A DNA stretch of 64,000 nt, from assembly GCA_024516155.1 (NCBI GenBank), contig JAJJXM010000069.1, positions 186,001-250,000 on the forward strand. The letters are read 5' to 3'. Each line of letters opens with the position of its first letter. Within the stretch, counting starts at the first letter, position 1. The stretch is from Pyronema omphalodes. Taxonomy: Eukaryota; Ascomycota; Pezizomycetes; Pezizales; Pyronemataceae. This document shows positions 1 through 9,389 of this stretch, one piece after another. Below the pieces are notes generated by a model. It made no database searches. It worked only from the letters and a program-made list of their open reading frames with translations, and had not been told where the DNA came from. Both the position numbers and the translations under genes were made by a program.

Positions 1-245
1 TCTTGTTTTTGTCTTGATTACATTCATTCTGAGGTGCTGTCTTCTTCATGCCCTGTCTTCCGTCCGACTTATCACTGTCTTGTTTTATTATCATCGTCTG
101 TGTTATCATTGTCATTATGAATGATTAGTTGCTGTTTTTCTTTTTTCAAAGTTATGCTCATGGGTATAACAATGTTCTACAACCAGCAGTACTTTCTGTT
201 TCTTCAGGTAAGTCTCCTTGCGCTAGGGATGAACTCATCATGGTT
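1..245. other. Unassigned AT-rich sequence
   Basis: I recognise nothing here. The short open frames in this stretch have no motif and overlap each other. A string resembling a 5' splice site (CAGGTAAGT, near 207) exists, but there is no exon to go with it. It is probably the target DNA, or another part, of the LINE whose tail begins at about 246. Confidence 0.4.
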
Positions 246-529
246 CATTTATTTGTTTGTTTGTTTGTTATTTCTTTACTCGTATGCAACCCAGAGGTTC
301 TGAAGAGAATCAGATAAATACAAAAAAGAAAAGAAAAACCAAAGAAAGCAAAAACACCATTTCCACCTTCATTTCCTCCTCTTCTGCGCTTACTGTGTCG
401 TGGTGTCTGTCCCCACTTGACTTGATGAGGCTGGTTGTCCTATACGTGTCGAATGTTCCAAGTACCCTGTTTGCACAGAGGCCACCGCACCAGGTGCCCT
501 CTCCTTCCTCCACCATTTCCCTGCCCAAT
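246..529 (-). mobile_element. LINE 3' UTR fragment with (CAAA)n tail
   Basis: Read on the minus strand this is the 3' end of a Tad1-like LINE related to LINE C. It shares the run around GGAGGAA...GGTGCGGTGG...GAACAGGG seen at 59930-60000 and the terminal GGTTGCATACGAGTAA seen near 60160. The tail is (CAAA)n-like (246-275) instead of the (GAAA)n of LINE C. The fragment stops at 529, where an LTR begins, so the body of this LINE is missing from the window. Confidence 0.75.
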
Positions 530-777
530 TGTCATACCCTACCCCGATAAGACATTAAAAAGAATGGGGATTGTTACCTGAGTGATGAGTCAAGCCAAAG
601 GCGAGAGTCATTACTATCCACCCTTCATCCACTTCCTTCAGGAAGTAGGATAATGGGGGACCAGGGAAAGAGTCAGCCTCATCCAGGGTGGGGAAACCCG
701 GGGCAGCCCCCGAGGTGGGTCTGTTTCCGATCAATGACTGCGGTTTCTGAGGCGCAGGCATACCTCGAGGAACATAC
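530..777 (+). repeat. Family II LTR, 5' part (plus orientation)
   Basis: It begins TGTCATACCC at 530 and is a diverged reverse-complement match to the outer ends of the LTRs at 5258-6865 and 13160-14767. Element 1 inserted into it after CATAC (773-777). Eight further bases (19187-19194) continue it on the other side of element 1, before element 3 begins. The 5 bases before it are CCAAT; the matching right-hand duplication is not visible. Confidence 0.75.
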
Positions 778-2133
778 TGTGAACCTGGGTATTGAGGCTT
801 TCAATACAGAGGTTTGTCCGATCAGTTAACGCTTCGTTCGCAAGATAGATAACTAATAGATTTCCCAAGAGCTAGGAAGTTCCACTAATCGATCACAGGC
901 CGAATAAACTTAAGGGTCTCGTCCTGAGGTATTGGTGTAGATAGGTAACGTCGTAACAAGAGATCAAGTTGCAGATGCTGGAGGAGACGGTGGGAAGACT
1001 TAGGGTCTTTTATAGACTTTCGTCTACAAGTTCGCCCAGACTTCCCAAGGGAACCAACTTCCAAACTAAGCCTGGGAGATAAGACGTGAGTCAATTCTTT
1101 GACAAATCTGCTGATGGCTCGCATCATGCGGCATGCGCAATCATATTAATTGCTCACTTGCATGATGACCTTCGTGTCAGATTAATCCTTGACATTCCTT
1201 GCCGTGCTACCACACCTTCCAATCAGGTATTGGGGTTAAGCGCCTAGTGGAGGGTGACTCCACTTGAGCGCATAATGCAGTGACTCCTCTGATAATGACA
1301 TGTGAGTCATATATCTTATGAGTCGTCTTGATCATAGATCTCCCTAGAGAATCTCGATTGCGAGTGAAGGAATCTGACATCATAAGGCAGACTATGCCTT
1401 ACCGGAGCGCACTGCCCCGTCACATTCCTGTGTGATGTCATACAACCCCACCTGCGCGCACTTGCGCGCAGCCACACCCTGGTGTGTACGCAAACGCCAT
1501 CTTATCTTGCAGTTGGTAGTCATTGGCCTAAGGTCGCGTCATATCAGTTCCATCCAACAGTTTCCCTGAGTGGTGTTCCTTGCTGCAGGACGTCGTCTCA
1601 TGCTAATGCAATCTTGACCCTTGTCCTGAGCTCCACTCCTGTTGGCTGACTAGACTCTGCCTTGTTCCTTGGCCGACTATCCACCCAACTCATACCTCGG
1701 ATGATCCTATTTGTCTGCCTTGCATTGTCCTGAGAATTCCCTTCTCTTGCAAGCCCTCTGGTAGCCGTGCTTGGTGGAACCCGACCTCCAGTATAAGGAG
1801 GTGTCGTTTCGCCGTCGTCTTCTGTCTCCATCAGCGTCGTCTGTAGTTTTCTCATGGGTAAGTCGACACCCATGAGGTAAGTTGTTCCTCGTTCCCATCC
1901 ATCTGTGATCCTCCCAAACTGACAGTGAATAACAGGTAGCGACGCCTCGGGCCGGGATCCTTGTGAGGTCCTTTCGGAAAGTCACGAATCACGTGACGTG
2001 GCTAGCTGGAGCTCCTCAGGCTGTTCCGGCCCGGGATACTAACCTTATTATTCATTCTCCTGTCGAGTTTGCCATGTTGTCTAAATGTTATACATGTTAC
2101 CTATTCTATACTCACACAATATAGGGTGTGACA
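778..2133 (-). repeat. Element 1 3' LTR (1356 bp)
   Basis: It is nearly identical to 17826-19181. It contains two TGAGTCA sites (1087-1093 and 1303-1309), which match bZIP (Gcn4/AP-1-type) sites, and a 20-base inverted repeat CTGCGCGCA-CT-TGCGCGCAG (1452-1471). The copy of the self-primer sequence ATAAACTTAAGG lies at about 904-915. A CTATAAAAG-type box on the minus strand lies upstream of it, near 1008-1015. Confidence 0.93.
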
Positions 2134-2147
2134 CCACCTCCCCCCTG
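2134..2147 (-). promoter_or_regulatory. Element 1 polypurine tract
   Basis: On the minus strand CAGGGGGGAGGTGG lies directly against the 3' LTR. This is the expected place and composition for the plus-strand primer of an LTR retrotransposon. Elements 2 and 3 carry the same GGGGGGAGGTGG. Confidence 0.85.
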
Positions 2148-2303
2148 TTCAAGCTTCGTCCCGAAGCAAGTAGCTTATCATTCTGTGATCGCACCTCGCA
2201 GCAGCCAAGTGACTTAGTGATCATATATAGATGTAGTCCTCCAGCCCCTACATCCTACTACCAACTCGACCTAATGAAAACCTCGTGGGAAAAACATTAA
2301 GCC

Positions 2304-4610
2304 TTAATCCTTGAGTCGGTAGTCCCTCGGAGAATCAGGGTACTTGAGATCAAACTCTCGTAACTTCTCCTGACCTCCTACTGAAAAATTGTCGAAAGGT
2401 TCTGCCGTCCAGTCTTTCTTATTAGGCCAACCTAGCCATTTAACAAGGTATAAGATTCGATTTCCAGATCTGTAACTGCTCATTATTTCGTCGATATCAT
2501 ATTCCTCGCTTCCCTCAACATCGTCTGCTTCCCGTAAAATTTTGTTCGTATCTGGTGGAGCCCGAGTTGCTGCTCTAAAGGGCTCAAGTAGTGAGGTATG
2601 GAAGACGTTGTGTATCTTCCATTTTCGTGGGAGCGTAAGTCGAACTGCTGTTGGGGAGATGACTTTTTCGACTTGGAAGGGACCATGTAGTTTATGGTCT
2701 AACTTCCTTGATGGGTGTCTTGTTCGTATGTTGCGTCCATCTAACATAACCAAGTCTCCTACTTGGTATTCTGGTGCCTCCTGACGTTTCTGGTCTGCAT
2801 ATTTTTTCATACGTTCTTGTGTCTTCTGAAGCATTGATTTGGCTCCTTCATGAATCGTATGCATCCAGTGGGCGTAGGCTTTGCTGGCTGGGTTGCGCAC
2901 AGCAGTTGCCGAAGGGTTGCTCGCATTCGGGTGGAACCCATAGTTGGCGTAAAAGGGTGAAAGTCCTGTTGCGCTGGTGAGTGAGTTGTTGTATTCGAAC
3001 TCAGCCATGGGTAAGAGATCAGCCCAGTCGTCGATTTCATGGTTAACAAAAGAGCGGAGGTAAGCTTCAATTGTTTGATTAAGCCGTTCCGTTTGTCCAT
3101 CTGTCTGTGGGTGGAAGGCTGTTGACATTCTTGGTTTTATTCCTAACGTTCCAACAAATGCTTTCCAGGTGGTGCTTGTAAACCTGGAGTCCCTGTCCGA
3201 CACAATATCCTTGGGTAGGCCATGTAACTTCCATATTTCCTTTGCGAAGATCCTAACAAGGTCTGCAGTTGTCTTGCCGTCTTTCTGTAGAGGAATGAAG
3301 TGCGCCATTTTAGTAAATCGATCAACTATAACCCATAGTTGATCACACCCATTTGATTCCGGAAGGTCGGTAATAAAATCCATAGCAATAGATTGCCATG
3401 GGGCATATGTCAATTCCAAAGGTTGCAACATTCCATACTTAAGGTGCCTAGCCGTCTTGTCCTTCTGACATTCCAAACAGCTCTGAACATATTCAATTAT
3501 TTCTTCATCCATCTTCGGCCACCAAAAGTTTCTTCTTATTAATTCAATGGTCTTATCCTGACCAAAGTGTCCTGCAATTTTCGAGTCATGCTCTGATTCC
3601 AGGACCATGTTGACTAAATCCTTCGGCACCCATAACTTCTCTTTCCGATAGATTATGCCATCTTCTATCTTTAGTGGATCCTTTATTTCGTTTGCTGCTT
3701 TTTTATAATTGTCGTCCAGTTCTCCAGCCTCTTTAACCATCTTTAAAAATTCACCAGACCATTTAACAGAAGGAATAGAATTAAGCCGTGCCGAAGAAAC
3801 AATGAATGATTTCCCTTCACCTCCACTACTTATTGCTGAAATAGAAGCAAAATGTTCTTTGTAAAGGATAGTCGTAATCGGCTGATCCTCACCTCCCCCC
3901 TTTTCAGGGCGGAACTCCGGACGCCTTGACAATGCATCTGGCTTCCCATTCTTATTCCCAGGTCTGTAAAAAATCTTAAAGTCAATACCAGCAAGTTCTT
4001 GAGCCCACCTTGCTTGGCGACGATTGAGTACTTTTGTTGTGGTGAAGTACTCCAAATTTTGATGGTCGCTGAATACCTGAACTGTGTGCATTGCTCCCTC
4101 CAAGTATCTTCTCCATATTTTAAACGAATCCACAATAGCTAAAAGCTCCTTATCATGAATTTCGTAGTTGATTTCTGCCGGAGTAAATTTCCTGGAGTGA
4201 AAAGTAATAGGGTGCAGCTTTCCGTCCTCTCCTTTCTGAGAAAGGACTGCGCCTAAGGCAAAGTCAGAAGCATCAGTTTCAACAATGCAAACCTTTTTAG
4301 GATCAAAATGACCCAATATTGGCGCTTTTGTGAACCTCTGCTTCAACTCATCAAATGCCAATTCCATGGCAACAGTCCATTCCCACTTCTTTGGATCGCC
4401 CTTGGTTGATTCAGTAAGAGGACGACAAATTCTTGAGAAGTCCTTTATGAATCGGCGATAGAAGTTTGCAAATCCAAGAAAGCCTTGTGTCTCTTTCAGG
4501 GATTTAGGAGGTTCCCAAACCAGGACGGTTTCCACTTTATCCTTTGCCATCTCAATTCCCTTTTCACTTATAATATACCCCAAAAATTCCACTTTGTTTG
4601 TCCCCCAAAC
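2304..4610 (-). CDS. Element 1 pol, C-terminal part: RT end, RNase H, integrase, chromodomain
   Basis: The frame is open for about 768 codons after the TGA at 4611-4613 and continues the RT frame upstream. In order it shows the end of RT (VEFLGY, FLGFANFYRRF), RNase H (ETDASDFALG and DHQNLEYF), an integrase HHCC zinc finger (spaced His residues before CLECQKDK), the integrase core (MDFITDLP, SDRDSRF) and a C-terminal chromodomain (about the last 70 residues, with YLVKWLGW). The chromodomain places it in the chromovirus branch of Ty3/gypsy, where it is thought to steer integration to particular chromatin. The listed start is the first codon after the TGA, not an initiation site. The protein should only be made by reading through that stop. 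Confidence 0.9.
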   Translation of the reverse strand, partial: VWGTNKVEFLGYIISEKGIEMAKDKVETVLVWEPPKSLKETQGFLGFANFYRRFIKDFSRICRPLTESTKGDPKKWEWTVAMELAFDELKQRFTKAPILGHFDPKKVCIVETDASDFALGAVLSQKGEDGKLHPITFHSRKFTPAEINYEIHDKELLAIVDSFKIWRRYLEGAMHTVQVFSDHQNLEYFTTTKVLNRRQARWAQELAGIDFKIFYRPGNKNGKPDALSRRPEFRPEKGGGEDQPITTILYKEHFASISAISSGGEGKSFIVSSARLNSIPSVKWSGEFLKMVKEAGELDDNYKKAANEIKDPLKIEDGIIYRKEKLWVPKDLVNMVLESEHDSKIAGHFGQDKTIELIRRNFWWPKMDEEIIEYVQSCLECQKDKTARHLKYGMLQPLELTYAPWQSIAMDFITDLPESNGCDQLWVIVDRFTKMAHFIPLQKDGKTTADLVRIFAKEIWKLHGLPKDIVSDRDSRFTSTTWKAFVGTLGIKPRMSTAFHPQTDGQTERLNQTIEAYLRSFVNHEIDDWADLLPMAEFEYNNSLTSATGLSPFYANYGFHPNASNPSATAVRNPASKAYAHWMHTIHEGAKSMLQKTQERMKKYADQKRQEAPEYQVGDLVMLDGRNIRTRHPSRKLDHKLHGPFQVEKVISPTAVRLTLPRKWKIHNVFHTSLLEPFRAATRAPPDTNKILREADDVEGSEEYDIDEIMSSYRSGNRILYLVKWLGWPNKKDWTAEPFDNFSVGGQEKLREFDLKYPDSPRDYRLKD

Positions 4611-4613
4611 TCA
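4611..4613 (-). other. In-frame TGA at the conserved RT cysteine codon (element 1)
   Basis: The codon sits in SPEK-TGA-VWG. The homologous residue is Cys in elements 3, 4, 5 and 6 (EKC or DKC) and TGA again in element 2 at 9387-9389. Sequencing error or simple decay is possible, but the rest of this pol frame is open. Confidence 0.85.
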
Positions 4614-5257
4614 TTTTTCCGGAGATATTACCAGCCCATTTTCTTCCAGTCTCTTCAAGACTTCCTTTACCAATTCATCATGTTCCTCCTTCGTCTCAGC
4701 GTAAATTAGAACATCATCAATATAAGCAATTACTCCCTGATCCAACATGTCCCTAAAGATATGATTCATCATATCTTGGAATGTGGCCGGTGCATTGCTT
4801 AACCCAAAAGGCATTACCAAAAATTTGTATAACCCATATCTGCATCTGAAAGCAGTCTTCCATTCATCGCCTTCTTTAATTCTGATTAAATGATAGCCGT
4901 TCTTCAAATCCATTTTCGTGAAGAACTTGGCTCCTCTTACTCTGTCCTGTAATTCAGACATAAGAGGGAGGGGGTAACGATTTGCTATTGTTATTTTATT
5001 AATCCCCCTATAGTCCACACAAAGCCTTAGACCTCGTCCATGGGGTTTTGGCACAAAGAGAATCGGTGCTGCGGCAGGAGATTTGGATGGTCTAATCTTT
5101 CCTGTCCTAAGCATTTCCTTCAACCATTCCCTAAGTGTTTCCAGCTCGACTTCATTCAGTGCATAGACTGGTCCCCAAGGAGGAGCTTCTCCTTCCTTCA
5201 AGTCTATGGCATGGTCGTAAGGCTTGTGTTCTGGAAGCTTGTCGGCTGCTTCCTTTG
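4611..5257 (-). CDS. Element 1 pol, RT catalytic part
   Basis: It begins at the element 2 insertion point (target duplication 5253-5257) and continues the protease frame from 14768. The conserved RT blocks are visible: ILFVPKPHGRGLRLCVDYRG, KMDLKNGYHLI, FGLSNAPATFQ and the catalytic YIDD (in AYIDDVLIY). It ends at an in-frame TGA (4611-4613) in the block where other Ty3/gypsy enzymes read EKC. All catalytic motifs lie before that stop. Confidence 0.9.
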
Positions 5258-6865
5258 TGTAAACCGGGGGTCCTAGGGTAATGGACGGCCGGGTAACTCT
5301 GAAATTCCCGAAAGAAAAGAGAGAAGCAATAATTCCAAGAAGGGGAATTATTGCTTCTCAAGGGGATTCTTCTAACGGAAAGTAGAGGTGATAATAGTTA
5401 TAAGTTCAAACTCTCCTGCGTATCTCAGGGAGCGTTTCGAGAGTATCGGTTTGGTTTGGTGGTCGTTTCTTTCAGAGGGACGACCGGAGGTATTGTACTG
5501 ATTGGAGGTAAGATATATATTTGAGGACGTCGGGTATTGACTCAAAAGATGACAATAACCCTTCGCGGGAAGTGTGGTTGTATTCGGGACAGTATTGATT
5601 GCGTTGCTGGATGATGGCTTCTTCGAGTGGGGGCTTTTGGCACTTTTATATTTTTCTTATCTTGAGCTGCCCACTCATATACCCTGCAAGCACTATGCGG
5701 TGGGCGGAAGTGGAAGTACCCTAAGACGTTGGTTGGCTACACCTAAACGTGATTTTTCCACCATACAAAATGCAACTTTCGGTAAAAACGCTAATATCGC
5801 GAATATACTTTAAGACATCCTCCGGGCCGTTATCCGGATGATGCCTTAGTCGTTTGCCAATGCCTAGACTCGTTCTCTTCGTCGTTTGCACTGATGTCAT
5901 TAATAATAATAAGGCATCGGAATGCATTTCGAGGAATGTGCATTGCAGGACCGGCCGACGCGTTCCTGTAACTAACTTCGGATTTCGATATCCGGTTGGC
6001 GATTCCGTCGCATCCGGTGAAGTCGTTTGTATGATCTGATAATGTCGTCATGGTCGGCAATAGACTGTGGGCCTTCCGGGGGTCCCTAATAGGAGGTGGT
6101 CCGATGTTCCGTTCGTCGTACGGTCGTCTCGTCATATCGGCAGTTCGAAGGTGCGTTTGCGAAGATAAGGTTTCCGGTGATAACTAACCAAAGAGGCAGT
6201 TGACTCCTTATCTCCTTCGGCCGACTAGACTCCGCTGTCGTATGATGCTATTCGGCTTATCCGGTTTCCTCCGTCGGTCAGGCGTAATGCCTCAGTCACA
6301 TATGACTATGTTTTCTTGTTTTACGGCAAAGTGTTTCGTGAATACATTATCCCATTAAACTTAAATACAGTTCTTTCCCTCCTAACCTTTCTATCCTTAT
6401 CAACCTCGATATCTGTTTCCTGCGGTGACCTACTTGCGTCACATTCTCCTTTCTATTCGTATGTATATCTGGCCCGCCGGGTCTCTTAGTTCCACGACCC
6501 TTTCTGGACGGTTTTCTCGTATACGGCGGAAGAGGTGCGTTCGCTCAAAGGCTTCGGTAAGTCTTTGAGTGAGGCCCTAAGGTTATAAGTATTCCAGGTT
6601 TTTATCAGCGGCAGCGGTATGTTCCTCGAGGTATGGCTGCGCATTAGAAACCGCAGTCATTGATCGGAAACAGACCCACCTCGGGGGCTGCCCCGGGTTT
6701 CCCCGCCCTAGATGACGCTGACTTTTTCCCTGGCCCCCCATTATCCTACTTCCTGCGGGAAGTGGATGAAGGGTGGTTAGTAATAGCTCTCGCCTTTGGC
6801 TTGAGTTATTACTTAGGTAAGAATCCCCATTCTTTTTAAATGTCTTATCGGGGTAGGGTATGACA
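5258..6865 (-). repeat. Element 2 3' LTR (1608 bp)
   Basis: In sense orientation it starts TGTCATACCC (at 6865) and ends GGTTTACA (at 5258). A TATATAT box on the minus strand lies near 5511-5518. The short open frames inside (for example around 5574-5813 and 5830-6135) recur in the other LTR copies but look incidental and have no domain. Confidence 0.95.
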
Positions 6866-6880
6866 CCACCTCCCCCCTTA
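6866..6880 (-). promoter_or_regulatory. Element 2 polypurine tract
   Basis: TAAGGGGGGAGGTGG on the minus strand abuts the 3' LTR. It is the likely primer for plus-strand DNA synthesis. Confidence 0.85.
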
Positions 6881-7034
6881 TAAGATTTCGCCCCGAAATC
6901 ACTAACAATGATTATAGTAATTGATCAACGGGATCTTTTCTGATGAAGTCCTCCAGCCCCTTCATCCACCAACACGTTTTCATGATAAGACCATTAAAAC
7001 CTCAGTGAGGAAAGGTATCTTTATGATGAGTTGA

Positions 7035-9386
7035 TTAGACGCGTTGGTCCCTCGGCATGCTTGGGTTCTTTGAGTGGAACTCGCGGAGAGATTCCAAGCC
7101 GCCTACTATGAAAGATTCATATGGTTCTTCTGTTTGATCTTTCTTTAAGGGAAAGCCTTTCCATTTGACTCGGTAAAGTACTTTTCCTCTTGTTTTCCTA
7201 CTCGAAATGATTTCTTCAACTTCCCATTCCTCATTGCCTTCAATGTCATCTGCTTCATCGATGATCTGAAGGAGGTCTGGGGGAGGTCTGTTGCCATTGT
7301 TGTAGGGCTCGAGTAGGGAGACGTGGAAGGTGTTGTGAATCTTCCATTTCTGGGGGAGAGATAAGCGCATCGCTGTTGGTGATACTACTTTCTGTATGGC
7401 GAAGGGACCGTGCTTTCTGTGGTCGAGCTTGTCTTTTGGTCTCCTTGTTTGTATGTGTCGTCCGTCTAACATGACCAGATCTCCAACCTTAAATTCTGGG
7501 GCATCCTTGCGTTTAGCGTCTGCATACTTCCGCATCCTTTCTTGTGTCGACTTCAAGTTCTGAATAAGTATGCCATGGACGGAGGTGATGTGGTTGATGA
7601 AGCTTTGTTCCTCATTCTGTTTCGTGTTTGATGATGCCGGGTTGGTGCATGCTGGATGTCTTCCGTAATTGGCGTAGAAGGGCGACATGCCAGTAGCCTG
7701 GGTTATTGAATTGTTGTAGGCGAATTCAGCCATGGGTAGTAGGTCGACCCAATCATCCATCTCGTAGTTAATGAATGATCGGAGGTATGCTTCGATGGTT
7801 TGGTTGATTCGTTCAGTTTGCCCATCCGTTTGCGGGTGGAAGGCAGTGCTCATTCTTGGGCGAACACCTAAAATGCCCAAGAATTGTTTCCACTCTGTCG
7901 AGGTGAATCTGGAGTCTCGATCCGAGATTATGTCTGTCGGAATGCCGTGGAATCTCCAAATCTCTCTTGCGAATATCTTGACCAGATGAGCAGCTGTTTT
8001 TTCATCTTTCTTGAGCGGGATAAAATGAGCCATCTTTGTGAATCTATCGATGATGACCCATAGTTGATCGCAACCATCAGAAAGTGGTAATTCTGTTATA
8101 AAATCCATGGCGATTGATGTCCATGGAGCGTATGGAAGCTCGAGTGGCGAAAGCATTCCATAGGGTTTGTGTCGTGCTGTTTTGTCTCGTTGACATTCAT
8201 TACAGCTTCGGATGTATTCGATTATTTCCTGGTCCATCTTTGGCCACCAGAAATTTCGTCTTATCAATTCTATTGTTTTATCTTGGCCAAAGTGGCCTGC
8301 AATTTTACTGTTATGCTCTGTATGAAGGACCGCTTGTCGTGCATTCTGTGGGACCCAGAGTAATCCCTTGCGATATAATAACCCGTTTCTTTCTTCTAAT
8401 AATCCTTCCGTCCTAGCCTTTTCATTTCCTTCTTGATCCTTCGCGCTTCCATCCAAACTTCTTAAAGCCTGCTGGTATGCCGCGTCCTTCTTTCCCGCTT
8501 CCTTTATATCCATTTCAAATTCCTTTGTCCATCTAGATACTGCCGTTGACAGATATTCTAGTTGAACAGCCGAGCAACAAAAAACCATTCCTTCTCCTCC
8601 TGTACTGATTGCTGAAATTGCGTTGAAGTGTTTTTCTTTCAGGATCGTCTGTACAGGCTGATCTCCATCTCCCCCCTTCTCAGGGCGGTACTCCGGGCGC
8701 CTAGACAATGCATCTGGCTTGCCATTACTTGTTCCTTTTCGATAAAAAATTTTGAAGTCCACGCCGGCTAATTCCTGAGCCCAGCGTGCCTGCCTTCGGT
8801 TGAGCACTTTAGTTGTCATAAAGTACTCGAGATTTTTATGGTCGGTGTATACCTGAACCATGTGTAAGGATCCCTCCAGATACCGCCTCCAAACCTTAAA
8901 GCAGTCAACAATTGCTAGTAATTCCTTGTCATGAATTTCATAATTGATTTCTGCTGGGGAGAATTTCCTGGAGTGAAAGGCGACAGGGTGCAATTTGTTA
9001 TCATCTCCTTTTTGTGACAGGGTGGCACCTAGTGCGAAATCTGAAGCATCGGTCTCAACAATACATTCGCGCCGGGGGTCGAAATGTGTGAGGATCGGTG
9101 CTGTCGTGAAGCATTTCTTGAGTTTTTCGAATGCTGTTGTCATGTTTTCGGTCCAAACCCAATCCTTTGGGGAACCTTTTGTTGAGTCGCTTAAGGGTTT
9201 TGCGATCTTGGAGAATCCGGCAATGAAGCGACGGTAAAAGTTGGCGAATCCGATGAATGATTGGACGCCTTTCAAATTGGTTGGCCGCTGCCAATCTTGA
9301 ATGCTTTGAACCTTGTCCTGGGCCATTTCAATTCCGTCTTGTGAAATGACATAGCCTAAGAAATCAACCCTGGATGTTGACCAGAA
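7035..9386 (-). CDS. Element 2 pol, C-terminal part: RT end, RNase H, integrase, chromodomain
   Basis: This is an open frame of 783 codons immediately after the TGA at 9387-9389, in frame with the RT upstream. It has RT end blocks (VDFLGY, IGFANFYRRF), RNase H (ETDASDFALG, DHKNLEYF), an integrase zinc finger ending CNECQRDK, integrase core motifs (MDFITELP, SDRDSRF) and a chromodomain with YRVKWKGF close to the C terminus. No other stop or shift was seen. The start given is the first codon after the stop. The length and order match a normal Ty3/gypsy polyprotein if the TGA is read through. Confidence 0.92.
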   Translation of the reverse strand, partial: FWSTSRVDFLGYVISQDGIEMAQDKVQSIQDWQRPTNLKGVQSFIGFANFYRRFIAGFSKIAKPLSDSTKGSPKDWVWTENMTTAFEKLKKCFTTAPILTHFDPRRECIVETDASDFALGATLSQKGDDNKLHPVAFHSRKFSPAEINYEIHDKELLAIVDCFKVWRRYLEGSLHMVQVYTDHKNLEYFMTTKVLNRRQARWAQELAGVDFKIFYRKGTSNGKPDALSRRPEYRPEKGGDGDQPVQTILKEKHFNAISAISTGGEGMVFCCSAVQLEYLSTAVSRWTKEFEMDIKEAGKKDAAYQQALRSLDGSAKDQEGNEKARTEGLLEERNGLLYRKGLLWVPQNARQAVLHTEHNSKIAGHFGQDKTIELIRRNFWWPKMDQEIIEYIRSCNECQRDKTARHKPYGMLSPLELPYAPWTSIAMDFITELPLSDGCDQLWVIIDRFTKMAHFIPLKKDEKTAAHLVKIFAREIWRFHGIPTDIISDRDSRFTSTEWKQFLGILGVRPRMSTAFHPQTDGQTERINQTIEAYLRSFINYEMDDWVDLLPMAEFAYNNSITQATGMSPFYANYGRHPACTNPASSNTKQNEEQSFINHITSVHGILIQNLKSTQERMRKYADAKRKDAPEFKVGDLVMLDGRHIQTRRPKDKLDHRKHGPFAIQKVVSPTAMRLSLPQKWKIHNTFHVSLLEPYNNGNRPPPDLLQIIDEADDIEGNEEWEVEEIISSRKTRGKVLYRVKWKGFPLKKDQTEEPYESFIVGGLESLREFHSKNPSMPRDQRV

Positions 9387-9389
9387 TCA
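9387..9389 (-). other. In-frame TGA at the conserved RT cysteine codon (element 2)
   Basis: The codon sits in SQDK-TGA-FWS. The broken family member, element 3, has TGT (Cys) at the same place (23326-23328). Element 1, from another LTR family, has TGA at the homologous codon. Confidence 0.88.

Noticed and set aside
203..215. CAGGTAAGT as a splice donor of a host gene
   Set aside because: There is no open exon upstream and no matching acceptor or protein similarity downstream.
121..550. Short overlapping open frames at the left edge
   Set aside because: They conflict with each other, lack domains and run into a LINE 3' UTR and its tail.
5574..6135. Small conserved open frames inside family II LTRs (also 13476-14037 and 19537-19866)
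   Set aside because: They recur because the LTRs are copies of each other. They lie on both strands, overlap, and break in the more diverged copies.
4611..9389. Selenocysteine at the TGA codons
   Set aside because: The Cys position would suit it, but the selenocysteine pathway is not known from most fungi and I could identify no SECIS element. Near-cognate readthrough or decay is simpler.
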